NCBI GenBank assembly: GCA_028622995.1
Contig: JAJQJQ010000017.1
Coordinates: forward strand, 124,001 to 188,000
From: Panagrolaimus kolymaensis
Taxonomy: Eukaryota > Nematoda > Chromadorea > Rhabditida > Panagrolaimidae
Direction of reading: 5' to 3'
DNA length: 64,000 nucleotides
In this document: positions 48,438-61,875 of the stretch, piece by piece
Layout: each line of letters starts with the position of its first letter
How positions within the stretch are numbered: the first letter of the stretch is position 1
Program-made: the position numbers and the translations under genes
Notes under the pieces: model-generated
The model's input: only the letters and a program-made list of their open reading frames with translations
Told to the model about the DNA's origin: nothing
Database searches by the model: none

Positions 48438-50929
48438 CGTTGGATTAAATAAATCTCAATAATAAGAATGAAGGTTAGTTTAAAAAATAAAGAAAATCTA
48501 ACACAACGTCGAAGAAAACAGTATGCAAATATGTCCGCCAAAACACAAATTTTAAGCAAATGAATAAAAGCTTTGTTGTATCCAAAGTTTTTAACCAAAT
48601 TTATTCAAAGAAACAAAAGAATTAAAAGCAGAACTTTCAAATGAAAAAAGACAAAATTAAGCTTTTTGAGGTGGTTGATGACGGCGATGGAAAAGGTAAT
48701 ATGACTGATTGACTGATAAACTAACTCCCTCATTCAATTGCTTGCGCCCCTTTTTTACTCTATTTCTTTCACCAAAAATAAAAAAAGGAAAAAGATAAGA
48801 CAATAATCAGCCAATTTTTTACAAGGTTTGCCTAAAGCCTATTTATAGAAAAACTTTAAAGCTCCTTTGATAACAAAACACTAAAAGTTTTCCCTATTTT
48901 GAAAAGTGGAACTTTAATATAAGATAGAAGGTCGCTAATAATTTGAAATAATTTCAGCTAAAAATAGGAGTTACAAAGTTACAAAGAGAATCCGTAAAAA
49001 TAATTACAAAGTTCTTATTAATATAAAAGCAAAACCGGAAGATGAAAGTTCGTGGGCGCACGTTCAGATTCGATAACAGTAAAAAACAATTTTGGGTTTA
49101 ATAAAAAGCAAAAAATAAAGATGTTTGCAAGCAAAAGAGATAATCATAAACGTTGTAAGTTTAGTGCCACATAATAGCCCTTAAAATAAGAAAATTTGGT
49201 AAACAAATATTCGATTGCTTGTTTGATTAAATATCCTTAATATCATTTTTAGCGTAAAATTAACTATGCAAAAGGGTGTTTATGTTTTCCACAAAAGTTG
49301 CTTTTTAACATGTGATAATTCTCAAATAAAAAAAGTTTCAACGGAAATAACAAAGATAACTTCGTGTTTTTTTTTAACAAATATTATCTATCTATCATCT
49401 GTGAAGCTATGTTTTCTTTTTCAAATAAAGAAAAAACAGAAAAACAAAGATTGTCGTCAATGGGAAAAAAGTCATAACTTTGATGTTAAAAATGATGGTG
49501 GAAAACAAGTGTAAATGGTCAGTTAAAAAAAGAAAGTTTAATCAAACTTTCAAAAAGAAGTAATAAAAAAAAGTGTATTACAACAATCAAAAAAGCAAGC
49601 ATGTAAAAAAAGTATTGTTTTTTGCTTCATTACATTGAATATATTTTATGTAAAAGTTTGCAAAAGCGTAAGTGTCTACATACATTTGATTAGTAAGCGT
49701 TTTTGCTATTTAAAATGCGTGTAACAATGTTATTTTTAGAAAATCAAAAAGCATAAGAAAAGTGTGGGAATCAAAAGGTCAATTAAAGTTTAATGTTTTT
49801 GCTTTTTTAAAGAAAAAAAAAACATGATCACATAAAAAGTCAAAAAACAAACCTTTTTTATTTGAAGCACCAGCAGTTTCCATAATTGATTTCGATGAAC
49901 CTTTTTTACCAAAGAAAGAATAGATGAAACAACAAATATGATGATGATGAGGATCACAAAATAACTAGCAGCAGAAAAAACAGGGAAGAACCTCGAAGTA
50001 GAATAGTTAGCGTTTCTCTAAAAAGCATTATGATTAAAATATTGGTAAATAATATCAACTGCAGCTAAACTCTTACCTTCAAAAAAGATAAACAAAACGT
50101 TTTTTTCTTCTTCCAAAAAGAAAGTGTCTTTGAATCAAAAAAATATAATAATGATGAAGGCGCGCAAAAATCTTTCTTGAACCTTTTTCTCTTCCTTTCT
50201 TCGCCGCGAATCTTTCAAAATGCAAGAAATTAGAAGAAGAGAAAAAAGGCGCTAACTACTGACTGATGTGATCTTTCTATCTTTTTCTTCTGAGTATTTG
50301 CGTGTCCTTGTGCATTTATTCAAATGGTCATTTTTTGGTTCTGTTTTTAAACGTCCTCGAGCTGGTTTTTTTAACACATGTATTTTTTTCAATCCATTTC
50401 CCGCTCAAATAGTTTCTTCATATACCTTTTAAACTTTTAATTGAAAATCTAAAGAAATCCCATTGTTTCCTTTTCTCCAAGTATTTATTTCAAACCGAGT
50501 TTTTTAGGATCTCGTTATTAAAAAGAGGACGGAAACGAGATAAATCAAGAAGGCATCGTGATTAAAAAAGACAAAGCTGTTTGACACCTTTTTAATTGTT
50601 TCATACTCGTTTATTTAAAAAATTATAAAAAGGAGAAACACATTTATAAAAGAAAAATTAAAGACAAGTTCATACACAGCAGATTCATTGTCTATATATT
50701 ATCTTACAAAATAAAAAATTACGAGACCATTTATAACTATGACAATAATGTTTTGTTTGACCATTGATGAAATCGGTAGTGAATAGAGGTCTTTAAGTTT
50801 TAAAGTGATTTGAATCAACTATCAAGTTTCCAAAGTTTGAATCAAAAATGAAAGAAGTTGAAAAAATTTGGGATATTTTTTAAAAATAAAAAAGCTCAAA
50901 GAGAGATAATTGGAAAGTTCTGCCGTAAT
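48438..50929. other. Upstream region of TNFAIP8 and 3' flank of the GRDP gene
   Basis: Mostly AT-rich with A-runs. It holds the alternative first exon at 49853-49883, making 48399-49852 a candidate intron. No other coding segment or RNA gene was recognised. Confidence 0.45.
49853..49883 (-). other. TNFAIP8: Candidate alternative first coding exon of TNFAIP8
   Basis: The minus strand reads METAGASNKK plus one base, then a GT donor. The leftover single G matches the phase needed by the shared acceptor at 48308 (G + CA, Ala), exactly as the proximal first exon does. Splicing would give a ~207-aa isoform with a different N-terminus, driven by a separate upstream promoter. Confidence 0.5.
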
Positions 50930-53900
50930 TTAACCTCCGCATCCACCTGAAATATTTCTTTATTATTATTATTTTTAAACAGTGAGAAAGTTTACCACAT
51001 CCACCACAGCCACCGCAAGCTGAAGCGCCACATGCAGCTCCAGATGTTCCACATCCAGCTGCTCCACAAGCTGAACAAGCGGAGCAACTACCACATGCTC
51101 CGATATCAGAAAAATCATATGCTCCACAAACGGCAAAAAGTGCAGGAGTTATATCAACCGCTCCATCTTGACCATGAGATAAGTATCGATTGGAAGGCAC
51201 AGGTCTACCATAACCACATGCAAGTGTCATGGGCCATTTTTGACATTGATGTCCAATGGGTGTTGTATCTTGTCGTGTTCTAACTTTATCAGGATTACAA
51301 AGCACAAATAAAGTTCCAATAGAAAATATGGATGCAATGTGTTCTGCTGTTTGTGTTGAACGACAATGCATTCGACGACCATTTAATCGTGCTTGGGCAT
51401 CTAAAATTTCCAAATTTTTAGTAAACAGTATGAAATGTGTTTCAAAATATGATAGTTAAAAAATTTAATTTTCCACTTTACTCTTTTGATAAATAATTAC
51501 CTCCAATCAAAAATAACGTTGACCCATCAACGCCTGGTAATTGCAATTTTTGTACCGTGTTTCGAAGGAGATTAAAAAGTTCCACATTTAAATTTCCTGC
51601 AGATCCTGATTTGCCTTTGTGAAGTTTATCACCACTTATTTTTCGTGCGAAACCATTCCATCGACCTTTAATAATTGCAAAATCCCCATCTCGATTGAGA
51701 ACAATAAAAACTCGTTCATCGGGTGAAGATAAATGTGGAAGGAATTGCTGAAAAATCCCAAAGTGTGATAACTACGTTACAAAAAAATGAACTCACAAGG
51801 TTTGCATCAAGTTGATCTTTTGATGGTAAACTATCTGCGCCAATAAGATGCGACATACAAAGCAACCTCTGTTCTGTACCATAAACTAAAACCATAGAAA
51901 GAAGCATTTGAGCATTGTGAACTATTTGTGCAATATATTTTGCACCATCTCGAACATCAATTAAACTAAAATAAGATTTTTTACTCACTGAAAATTAAAA
52001 ATATAAGCTTACGTGTGAGTTGCAACATAAACGGTTGAACCTGGTTGAAGAGCCGCTCGATTGAGGGCCGCACTTTGACACAAAGTCCATAATCGACTAT
52101 CGGGTTCTAAAGTTTGTTCAATAAATTCTCCAGCAATTAATTCAAGTTCTCGATTGAGGGAAATATTGGTTGTAACATTCACTTTTGCTTTGAAACCTCG
52201 CTCCCGTTCAGCTGTTTCCAAAAACATTTGAGTTATTGTTTGCGCAGATTTGGAATTTGGTGGTGGTAATAACTAAAATATTAAGTCTTTTTTTTTATAA
52301 ATATAAATCCATGGGTTCAAACCTGTTCCAAAAGAAGGCGTCCCTGTAATTTAATAACATCCCGTTTTTGTAAAAATACTTTATCATATAATTCTAATTC
52401 AATAATTAATTCTTTAGGATTTTTCTTTTCAAATGGAAATTTTACAATCGATGTAGATGCATTACCTTCAGTTGGTTGCCAAACTAATGAAAAGCTTGAT
52501 CTTGTTACTTGTTTATCCCATAAATCTGCATTAAATGTTGTAATCTTTTTAGTTCCATAACTTACTAAAAATTTTTTAATTTAAATTAAATCTTTTTTTT
52601 TTTGTTGTTATATTTGTAAAGTTTATAATATTTTATTGTAAAAAAATAAATTTTAAAAGAACAAACATTTAAGTCGTAATTGTTCACGTTGAACGGGGAT
52701 TTCTTTTAGAGATATTGATGGAATGTGTATATGACCATATGAAATATTACTAATATCTTGATTTTCAAATCCAAGAAATATTGGTGCTACATGTCCTCTG
52801 AAATTTTCGAAAATTAAAATCAGTAAAAAGCGAGGTACACTGTAACGAGCATACACATATTTCTAAATTTTCTAAAAAAAACTTAAAGTAAAAATTCTCA
52901 ACTTACCGATACATGCATCCTCGACGAAAGAATCCTTCTTTAAAATGGGTAGTCCAAACTTTTTTTGTGACGCTCTCACCTTTCATTAATTTAGAATTTT
53001 TGCTTCGGTCATTCACCGAATCATCATGCCTTAACATGCAACCAAATATCGCGGTGCAATCTCGTTTATATGCTAATGGATGAACTTGATGAGTATGCCA
53101 ACATAAATCAAAATCATAACATGGTGTTAAAAATTGATCGTGATAAGTTTGTTTTAACATTAAAAAATTCACATAACGATCTATTGCATCTTTAAGAAAT
53201 TTGGGTGCTGTAAAATGTGGCAGCGAAACTTGATAATTAAAATTTCGTTGTCTTTGTACTGCTGCCGCAATATCATACGTTGATTTTTGTTTATATGAAG
53301 TTTGTTGAATATTTAATTGAGCATTTGAATTTCTGTAATAAAGATAAATCAGGTTTTTTTTCATAGTGATTAAAAAAGAAAATGAACTAACAAGAAGTCA
53401 TATGGCTCTTGTGGGCAAAAGCTATTCCATGTTGATACCGATTGCTCATATCGTTGTTGAATTTCATCCGAACTTAATAATTTATGATCAATTACTGTAC
53501 CACATATAGCTATACAATCTTCTTCATAATGGGTAGGTGATAGCATATGGCTAAAATGAATTTAATGGATTATGTGGATGATACTAAACAGTCATACCAA
53601 TGATGGACCCAATGCACGTCCAATGGAGGAATGTTATTGAGATCTGGTTTGGCTGCCTATAAAGGAATTTATTATAGGAAGTTTTTATGCTTAATTATAA
53701 TATAAACGGTGCTTTGAAAGAATGAATTTAACTTTGAAAAGAACTTGTCCTTCATAAATATCAATATTACTACAGTAAATTCTTTTCTTAACTGACAAAT
53801 TATGGAATTTTTATTTTTTCACTTTAATAGAGATAATAATTAGCTTTATTAATGATCTTAAATATTGTCGATATCTTCAACTGTCTCACTCCCCAAATTT

Positions 53901-55624
53901 TGTTTATTAAAATTCCATTTTATTGTTTTGATGCTTTTCATATCAATGTCAAAAAACTTGTTTATTAGATTCATAAAAGCAGCAGTGTCTTTTAAAAAAA
54001 TGATGAATCTACTTCAAATTTCTTTTTTCACATGGAATGGAGATCCCCACCGGGACAAGCAAACAATAAGCCTACGCGTATTTCTCCTTCTTTATTTTGC
54101 GCAGTTTTACACAGTTTTACACACACATCAATGAACAAAAAATAAGCTTCATTTCTTTCTTTCTTTCGGAAGTCGAATAAAAATTCAAAAAAAAGCGTAA
54201 AACCATTTTTGAAGAAAAAAAATAAGTTTTTTACATTGTCTGTTTTTCATTCAAAAAAACAAAAAAGCAATTACTTAGAAACATAGACTTTGGGATCTTG
54301 GTTAACAAAAATGAGCCAAGTTTAAAGATCAAATCCGAATAAAAAAATTTAAATGCCTCTTGAGAAATAACTTTTTTAGATATAAAAAAATTTTGCTTGT
54401 CATTTTTATTTTTTTATTTTTGAAACAAAAAGTTAAACCATTTCTGGAAAAAGTTTAAAATAAATATGACACAATTGGTTTCAATTCTCAAAGGATTAAT
54501 AAAGTTGCAAAAAATATTGTTTTTTAATTCTCTTCTTTAGTTAATTCTTTGACTTTGAGATTCTGTTTAGTTTGACGCGTTTTAAAATAAAGTTGTAATC
54601 AATAAACTTTTTTTTATGCTAAATCACTAATTCTTTTCCACCTACGATAAGTAAGCAATTAAAAATGAAAGTTTCGAAAAAAAACAGGCGTGATTATTTC
54701 ATTTTTGTTGTTGGCTGTCACAAACTGATAAAAACGTTCACAATCTTTAATTTGCTGCTTCCTTAAGTATGTATGAGATTGATTGATAAAGAAAAAGCTG
54801 CTTTTTGACAGGGCAAAAAGCATATGTCTCTTCCGTCTATTACTACTTTCATATAATTTTTTTTTAATTTTTTGAAGAAGAAAAGACTTATGAGCGAGCA
54901 ATGGTTTACTTTTTAAAGCGGCATTTCAATGTTTTTTTTAATGACCGCCACCGCCAGTACATTATGATGACTTTTCTCTTTTTAAACATGTGAGATTAAG
55001 AAACTTATATATTATTATGAATATTTCTAAAAGTTTTTAAAGCGTGAAGAAAAGTTTCCATAACTTTTTTTTTCAAAAAATAAATTATGAAGGAAAATAA
55101 ATGAGAAAAATTGAAAGAGCACTTGTCAAAGTGAAATGGTTCAAAGTCCTTTTCTAAAAAGAAAAAAACAGCTTTTGTGGTACAAGAAATTAAAATAACT
55201 GTCTTTTGAAAGAAATGTAGGTGAAAGGAAAGCCAATTCAAGCTGTGCAATTAAAAAAATGAGAGTTGTTTAATTATTGGAAGATGAATATTTTGAACAC
55301 TTTTGATTCACTCATTCACAGATTTACACTAACCTGCATAGGAAGCCAGAATTCTTCATAACGTCGAATGGCATTTCGAACAATATTATCTTCATATAAT
55401 ACTGGAGCTTTGCGATCAATCATTCGAAGAAAATTTACTTCACGTTGGCATGCAGTAAGTAAATCGATTGATATGCATTTTTTCATTTGATCATGAGTTG
55501 ATTTAAGTACGGGAACAATTTGGTCATAACGTGGTAATGAAGCAGCCATACTATTTCGAATTGTGGTTGTTGTTGTGCATGGACCCGGTGGAAGGCATGT
55601 ATTTTCAGTTGCCGTTGTTGCCAT
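50930..55624 (-). CDS. Glycine-rich domain-containing protein-like (GRDP/DUF1399) with Gly/Cys tail
   Basis: Eleven exons (starts 55624, 53656, 53550, 53332, 52797, 52564, 52272, 51965, 51747, 51400, 50946) join in phase to ~801 aa. Exon 1 holds the opening DUF1399 block (IDLLTACQREVNFLRMIDRK, IRRYEEFWLPMQ). The repeated His/Trp motifs follow: DVHWVHHWCHMLSPTHYEED, then FDLCWHTHQVHPLAYKRDC. Residues ~355-435 resemble a C2-like beta domain (TKKITTFNADLWDKQVTRSS). The last ~45 residues are nearly all Gly, Ala, Ser and Cys (ACGSCSACSACGAAGCG). GRDP proteins in plants and animals are poorly understood; plant members affect development and stress tolerance. Intron 1 is unusually long (53657-55333). 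The Cys-rich tail could bind metal or be oxidised. Confidence 0.87.
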
Positions 55625-58600
55625 TTAAAAAAATATTTTTTGGCTATTAAGCTAAAAATTCAAATCTTTTTTGATGCAATGATGAAAATTATTTCACGAC
55701 GTTCGATCTTCTTTTTTTTCTTCATACAAACATTTTAAAGTAAAAATCAAAGTTGAAAGATGCCATTTATCAAGGTAATTCGTCAAAAATAATGAAACAA
55801 TTTTGGAGTAAGAATAAAACGACGAGTAAAATAAAAGGGCAATAGTAAAAAATAAAACAAAAAAAAATATGCAAACAATAAATATAGTCCCTCGAGATTG
55901 GCTGCTACCAAAAATGGAAAAGATTTCAATGTGGGTTAAAAAAAAGAAGAGGTCAGTTTTTTTATGAAAGAAGATGCATCATGTTTGGTTTATTTTTACG
56001 ATAGCATAACGCAATAAAAAAGTAAAGTTTTATGCATTTTGGAAGAAGCAACATTCAACTTGGAAATAACTAGATGTAAAAAATGGCTGGAAATTGTATA
56101 ACTTCCAAAAAACTTGAAAGGTCCGAGCAATCGATACGATACCTAAATCGAAAGCTATCATAGCTTTTAGAGTCGTCTACCGTAAAATAAGCTTTGCTTT
56201 TGGAAAAATATATAGGCATTCATTTTCTTTATTTTAAAGTATTCTACTTGAATTACATTTATTTTTCTCATGCTTTAATTTTTATTGATAAGCTTGAAAG
56301 AAGGCGGTAGTTGTCAAACGATGAAAATGGTTTTTTACTCTTTTAGCTTACTTTTTTATCTTCCTTATTTTCAAAAAACCCTCAAAAGTAAAAAAAAGGC
56401 ATTTTTTTGCCATTTTAAAAAAGAAAAAAGGAGACGACACATCGCAAAGTCAATTTCCAGGCAAGCCAGCATTTTTACCGCCTCAAAGGAAATCCTTTTT
56501 TTTTCAATTGCCGACATCAAATTTTTTTCCTGCCTTTTAGAAACATTTCATCTTCTCACAAAATTGGTCAACCTTAATACAATGAACATTTCATTGCATT
56601 TTTTACTGCTTGCTGCTGAATCGAATGATAAATGCATTCATACTAAGAAACAAATAAATCATTAATACTCCTCTATATTTGGATTCTAAACATAGTAGTA
56701 AAAAAGGGAGAAAAAAACAAATAAGTCGAGATTGTTTTCATTTCATTTTCGCTTGAATGATTTTCCTTTCATTCTTTTTTTTGGTAAATATTGAAACCCC
56801 AGCGCCATTGGTGGTTGCTTGAGGCAATGGATGGTGCGTGCTTTGCTTCCAAAAAAGGAGGAAGAAGCAAGCAAAAAATAAATAAAGCGAAAAATAAGCT
56901 TGGAAATGAATAATCAACGAAAGAAGATAAAAACAAAGCTGGCTACTGCTGCTGCTTGTTAATCAATATCTCATTTGCTTACTGTAATTTTCATTAAAAT
57001 TTCAAAGACATCATCACCTGTTACAAAAATATTTAAAAAAGGTTAAATGAAATAAATAAAATCCCATGACAAATGAAGATAAATAAATACAATTTTGAAA
57101 AAGGAAAAGCAGTCAAAAAAAATTTGAGATGAATTTTTTTTACATGGCTAAAAAAAGTTGTCAAAGAGGAAAAAGCAAGCAAACAAAAAAGCAGCGGTAA
57201 ATCCTTCAAATAACGACGACAACAAGGACGGAAAGATGAGGGACAATTGACTGACTATGCCTTATTGACAACAACGACGGCAACGATTGCTGCTGCTGAT
57301 GAAGCAAGCAAGCAAAGTTGTTCACGTTTGGCAATTTTCAAAATGTCGATGTCATTCCTTGCTTACTAGCTTACTTGTGTCGCCATCATCATTGAAGGAA
57401 AACAGACTTTTTTCTTAAAAGATGCTGCTTTTTTTTAAGCGGCGGTAAGAAAAAAATAAAAGAAAATAGTGGTCGTCGTTGTTGTCTTCATAAGTTCTTC
57501 TTTCTTTGATGCTGCTTCTTCACAAAGTTCTGGACTCCTTTAAGAAGAACAACAACAACTGACTGCATCCTCCTTGGCTGGGTAGTTATAGTATGTATCG
57601 AACGTTTTTTATTTGAAGAAAAAATGCGTGTAAAGTCTGCAGGAGGCTTTTTTGCCATCTATGAAAAGAAAGGAGAAAAGAAAAATTCAAAAGGCGGGGT
57701 TTAAACTTTCTTTTCTTCATCATAGCTAACTAACTCTCTTAACTTAAAGCTAACATACATAAATGAGAGAGTTTAAAGGAGGGGAATTCCACAATTCTCA
57801 ACATTTTGATGATATTTCATGACAGCCATTTTGAATTTTAGCGTTGTTGTTTGGGAAGCCCCTTTCATTTATTTTTATTTTCTTTCGTTAAAATTGATCG
57901 GAAATGAAAGAAGGGCAAAGAAATGAGGATCAAGATTGAGGAAATATAATCAGACAAAGACTTGGGGGAAGACAAGATGTCAAGCTGCTGCCATACGTTA
58001 AAAAAATCTGCCACAAAGAAGAGAGATCATAATTCAAAAAAATCATAATTATTATTTTAAAACAAGTTAAAAATCATTGCTCTTCTTCCCTCATCAATCA
58101 TAAACATATTTATCTTGTGAATTAAGTTGTGTGGAAGACATACTCAAGGATCAGCACAAAATTGGAAAGTTAAAAATTTATAAATCTACAGTACTCTTTT
58201 TTTCACAAACGAATTTTAAATAAATATTGAAAAGATATGCACAAATTCTTTTTTATGAGCCATAAACACGCTTAAATTTATTATCAAAGTTTGAAAGTAT
58301 TAGTTGTTGCAAACGTACATAGTTAAGAAAAAGCAACATCAGATTATGCAAGAATTTCGAATGTCTTTATTGTTGGAAGCAAAAATAAACAAAAGTTTTT
58401 AAAAAGTTTGCAAACAAAAAATTGAGAAACAAAATGAAAAGCAAAAAGCCGCTGTTTTTAGTTTCATAATAAACATAATAATTCAGTGTTCAAGTGGATA
58501 CCTTCTAACCTTTATATTTGCTTCACCCTCAATCATAAACTAACCCACTTATGTAAGTTTATCATTCGAATCCTTCTTTAAAAAATCAAAATTTAAAAAC

Positions 58601-59672
58601 AGCCTTTGCAAAACAAAGCCAATTAAAGCTATGCTTAAAGCCGGCATACAGCATACTGTAATAATAAATAAATTTAGCTAATTATCGTTTAAAAATAACA
58701 AAAAAGTTGTGGGCAAATAGATAAAGTAAATTTGATGCCTGTTAAATTATTCAAGAAAAAAATGCTTTGAAGCGACAAACAAAAAAAGAGAGAGGGAAAA
58801 GCAAAAAATATGACTTTGAATAAATATTTTTTAGAAAAGAACCACCACCATCATTTTTGGCACAATCGTACGTAGTATGTAAATATTTATTTATGATTAA
58901 AATAAATGGAAAATGTGGCCAATGAATTGCATCAAATTTCTCGAGCTTTTGAATTAGTATTATTTAACCTTTAGTTATTTATATGAATCAACTTTAAAAA
59001 AAATTAAAGATAAAATTTTGATGCCTGCCATGTTTGAAATAAAGATTTGTTTAAAAACCTCATTAAAATAAAAGTTTTTGGCTACCATCATCCAATTTGA
59101 AAATTTTATTGTTAAAGTTAAAGATAAGCAAGAGAAATATGTGAAATATCATAATAACAAGTTAATACATACTTACTTCCTCGATAAACATTCCGATCGT
59201 TTTCACTGTCAAAGATACTGTATTCAAACATATTTGATATAAAAAAAAAAGATTGGGTCCCGAAAGTTCATACAAACAAAATTATAACATTGTTTTATAT
59301 TACGCACGATGAAAATAATCCATTTAATTCTGCTTATGAAATGGATAAAAGTAAAACAAAGGATGATAAAAGTTATCTATCAAGAGTGTGATAAAGATGT
59401 TAACATAGTTTACTCAAAAAAATCAATCAACGTTCAGAAGGGTTTTCAAGTTCTTTCAAAGGAAATGCGAGTATGAAGACACGAACAAAAATCTTCACTC
59501 CAAATTATCCTTTTATAAAATGTTTTTATTCCTAACGAAACCAAATAAACTAATATGCAAAAGAAAACAATACATAATAATTAATAAATTTTTATTTAAC
59601 CTCAGTCAAAACAGACTACAATATAAAACGACATTAATTCAGCAATAATTCTACATGATCATATAATTCAAC
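55625..59672. other. 4-kb gene-free region
   Basis: Between the GRDP 5' end and the ATP synthase alpha 3' end. AT-rich with purine runs, and GAC/CAA/GCA-type imperfect microsatellites around 57.2-57.6 kb. The only long frame (56285-56665 +) is Lys/Phe/Leu-rich without a domain. No RNA gene was recognised. Confidence 0.5.
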
Positions 59673-61574
59673 CTAAGCTTTAAAACCAGCAAGGAAGTTG
59701 GTAACAAGTTCCTTAAGTTTACCATCAGTAGCTGGAGTAATTTGACCTTCTTCACGGATGGTTTTGAGAAGTTCTTGAGAATTTGCACGGATATGTACCA
59801 AAAATTCTTTTTCAAATTTGGTAATAGCAGATGGATCAACTTTATCAAGATGGCCTTTGACACCAGCATAAATAACAGCTACTTGTTCTTCAATCGCCAT
59901 TGGAACATATTGACCTTGTTTAAGAAGTTCAGTAAGACGGACACCACGATTCAAAAGTTGTTGAGTGGAAGCATCAAGATCAGAACCGAATTGAGCAAAT
60001 GCAGCAACTTCACGATATTGAGCAAGTTCAAGTTTCATGGAACCAGCGACCTAAAAAGCAAAACTTATATAAAAAGTGGAAAAAAGAAATACATACTTGT
60101 TTCATAGCTTTAGTTTGAGCAGCGGAACCGACACGTGATACAGAAAGACCGACGTTGATAGCTGGACGAACACCCTTGTAGAACAATTCAGTTTCCAAGA
60201 AGATTTGACCATCAGTGATAGAAATGACATTGGTGGGAATGTAAGCTGATACGTCACCGGCTTGAGTTTCGATGACAGGAAGAGCTGTAAGAGATCCACC
60301 ACCTTGAGTTTCATTCATTTTAGCAGCGCGTTCAAGGAGACGAGAGTGAAGATAGAAGACATCACCAGGATAAGCTTCACGTCCTGGAGGACGACGAAGA
60401 AGCAAAGACATTTGACGATAAGCGACAGCTTGTTTCGATAAATCATCATAAATGATGAGAGCGTGTTTACCATTGTCACGGAAGAATTCACCCATAGCAG
60501 CACCGGCATATGGAGCCAAGAATTGAAGTGGTGCAGCATCAGAAGCAGTAGCAGAAACAATAATGGTATATTTCATAGCATCAGCATCGGTAAGGCGCTT
60601 GAGGATTTGAGCAACTGTGGAACGTTTTTGACCAATGGCGACGTAAATACAATAAAGCTTCTTCTTTTCATCAGTAGCATCATTGAATCGTTTTTGATTG
60701 ATAATGCAATCAATAGCAATGGCAGTTTTGCCAGTTTGACGATCACCAATAATCAATTCACGTTGACCACGGCCAATTGGTACAAGAGAGTCGACAGCTT
60801 TGACACCAGTAAGCATAGGTTCGCGCACACCAAGACGTGGAATAATACCAGGAGCTTTAACTTCAACACGAGAACGTTTTTTGGTGTTGAGTGGACCTTT
60901 TCCATCAATAGGATTACCAAGAGCATCAACTACACGACCAAGAAGTTCTTCGCCGACAGCAACATCGACAATAGCGCCAGTACGTTTGACAACATCACCT
61001 TCGCGGATAACTTTATCGTTACCGAAAACGACAACTCCAACGTTATCCGCTTCCAAGTTAAGTGCCATGCCCTGTAAACGAAAAGGTTATAATAGATAAA
61101 AAGCATTTGAAAACAAATGTACCTTCATCCCAGAGTCAAATTCAACCATTTCTTCGGCTTGGATATTTTTGAGACCATAAACACGAGCAATACCATCGCC
61201 AATGGAAAGGACTTTGCCGGTTTCTTCAAGATTGACATTGGATTCTTGACCAAGAATTCTGTCTTCAAGGATTTTTGAAACTTCTGAACCAGTAGCATGT
61301 TGACGTGCAGAAAGATGTAACGCTTGTTGCGAAACCTGAAAAATAATATGTTAATAGTTGCTTTAAAAGTAATAGGCTAATATGTTAGTGCAATATTGTA
61401 AAAAACTGATAATTAGTGTTTAATAATAAGATTTATAAGCTTTGGAAAAAGCAAACATAACATTTTTAATAAAGTAAAGATCTTTATAAACTTTTGAGTT
61501 TTTTTATTGTAAAAAAATTAATAAATTACCTTTGAAGGAACACGAGCAGCGGATAGCAAACGCTTTGACAACAT
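59673..61574 (-). CDS. atp-1: Mitochondrial F1 ATP synthase subunit alpha
   Basis: Exons 61574-61530, 61335-61123, 61071-60097 and 60050-59673 give 536 aa. The first 15 residues ([15 protein letters not shown]) start the basic, Arg/Ser-rich mitochondrial presequence. The nucleotide-binding core shows the P-loop [19 protein letters not shown], then [35 protein letters not shown] and the alpha signature [17 protein letters not shown]. The C-terminal helical domain carries [20 protein letters not shown]. Alpha subunits alternate with catalytic beta subunits in the F1 head of complex V at the inner membrane. No odd substitutions were seen in the core motifs. Codon usage is less AT-extreme than its neighbours, typical of high expression. 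Confidence 0.97.
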
Positions 61575-61875
61575 AATTTTTTTGATGAAGTAATAAACGT
61601 GAAAAGCCGAAGTCGAGTAAAAGGAATTGAATCAAAGCTTTGAAAAGGTTGAATGAATGAACGTGCGAGATCGAAAAATGCTTGCTTATCTTTTTCAACC
61701 TTGCAACGAATGATATGGAAATGGTAAAAGGCGGGAGTTTTAAAAAAACGCAATATGCAAAAAAATGAAAGAAGTTTTGTGACGAAAAAGAAGCCAAGTC
61801 ATTATTGCGCATATTTTTTTCTTTGGTTTCCAAGAAAACAAAAACTTTGAGAATATTTATTAACAACGAGAAATA
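61575..61875. promoter_or_regulatory. Divergent promoter region between atp-1 and mcrs-1
   Basis: Start codons of two divergent genes are 302 bp apart, so this interval must hold both promoters unless 5' exons lie elsewhere. No specific binding site was identified. Confidence 0.45.

Noticed and set aside
60463..61099. 204- and 99-codon + strand frames
   Set aside because: Antisense of the ATP synthase alpha core exon, whose protein identity is certain.
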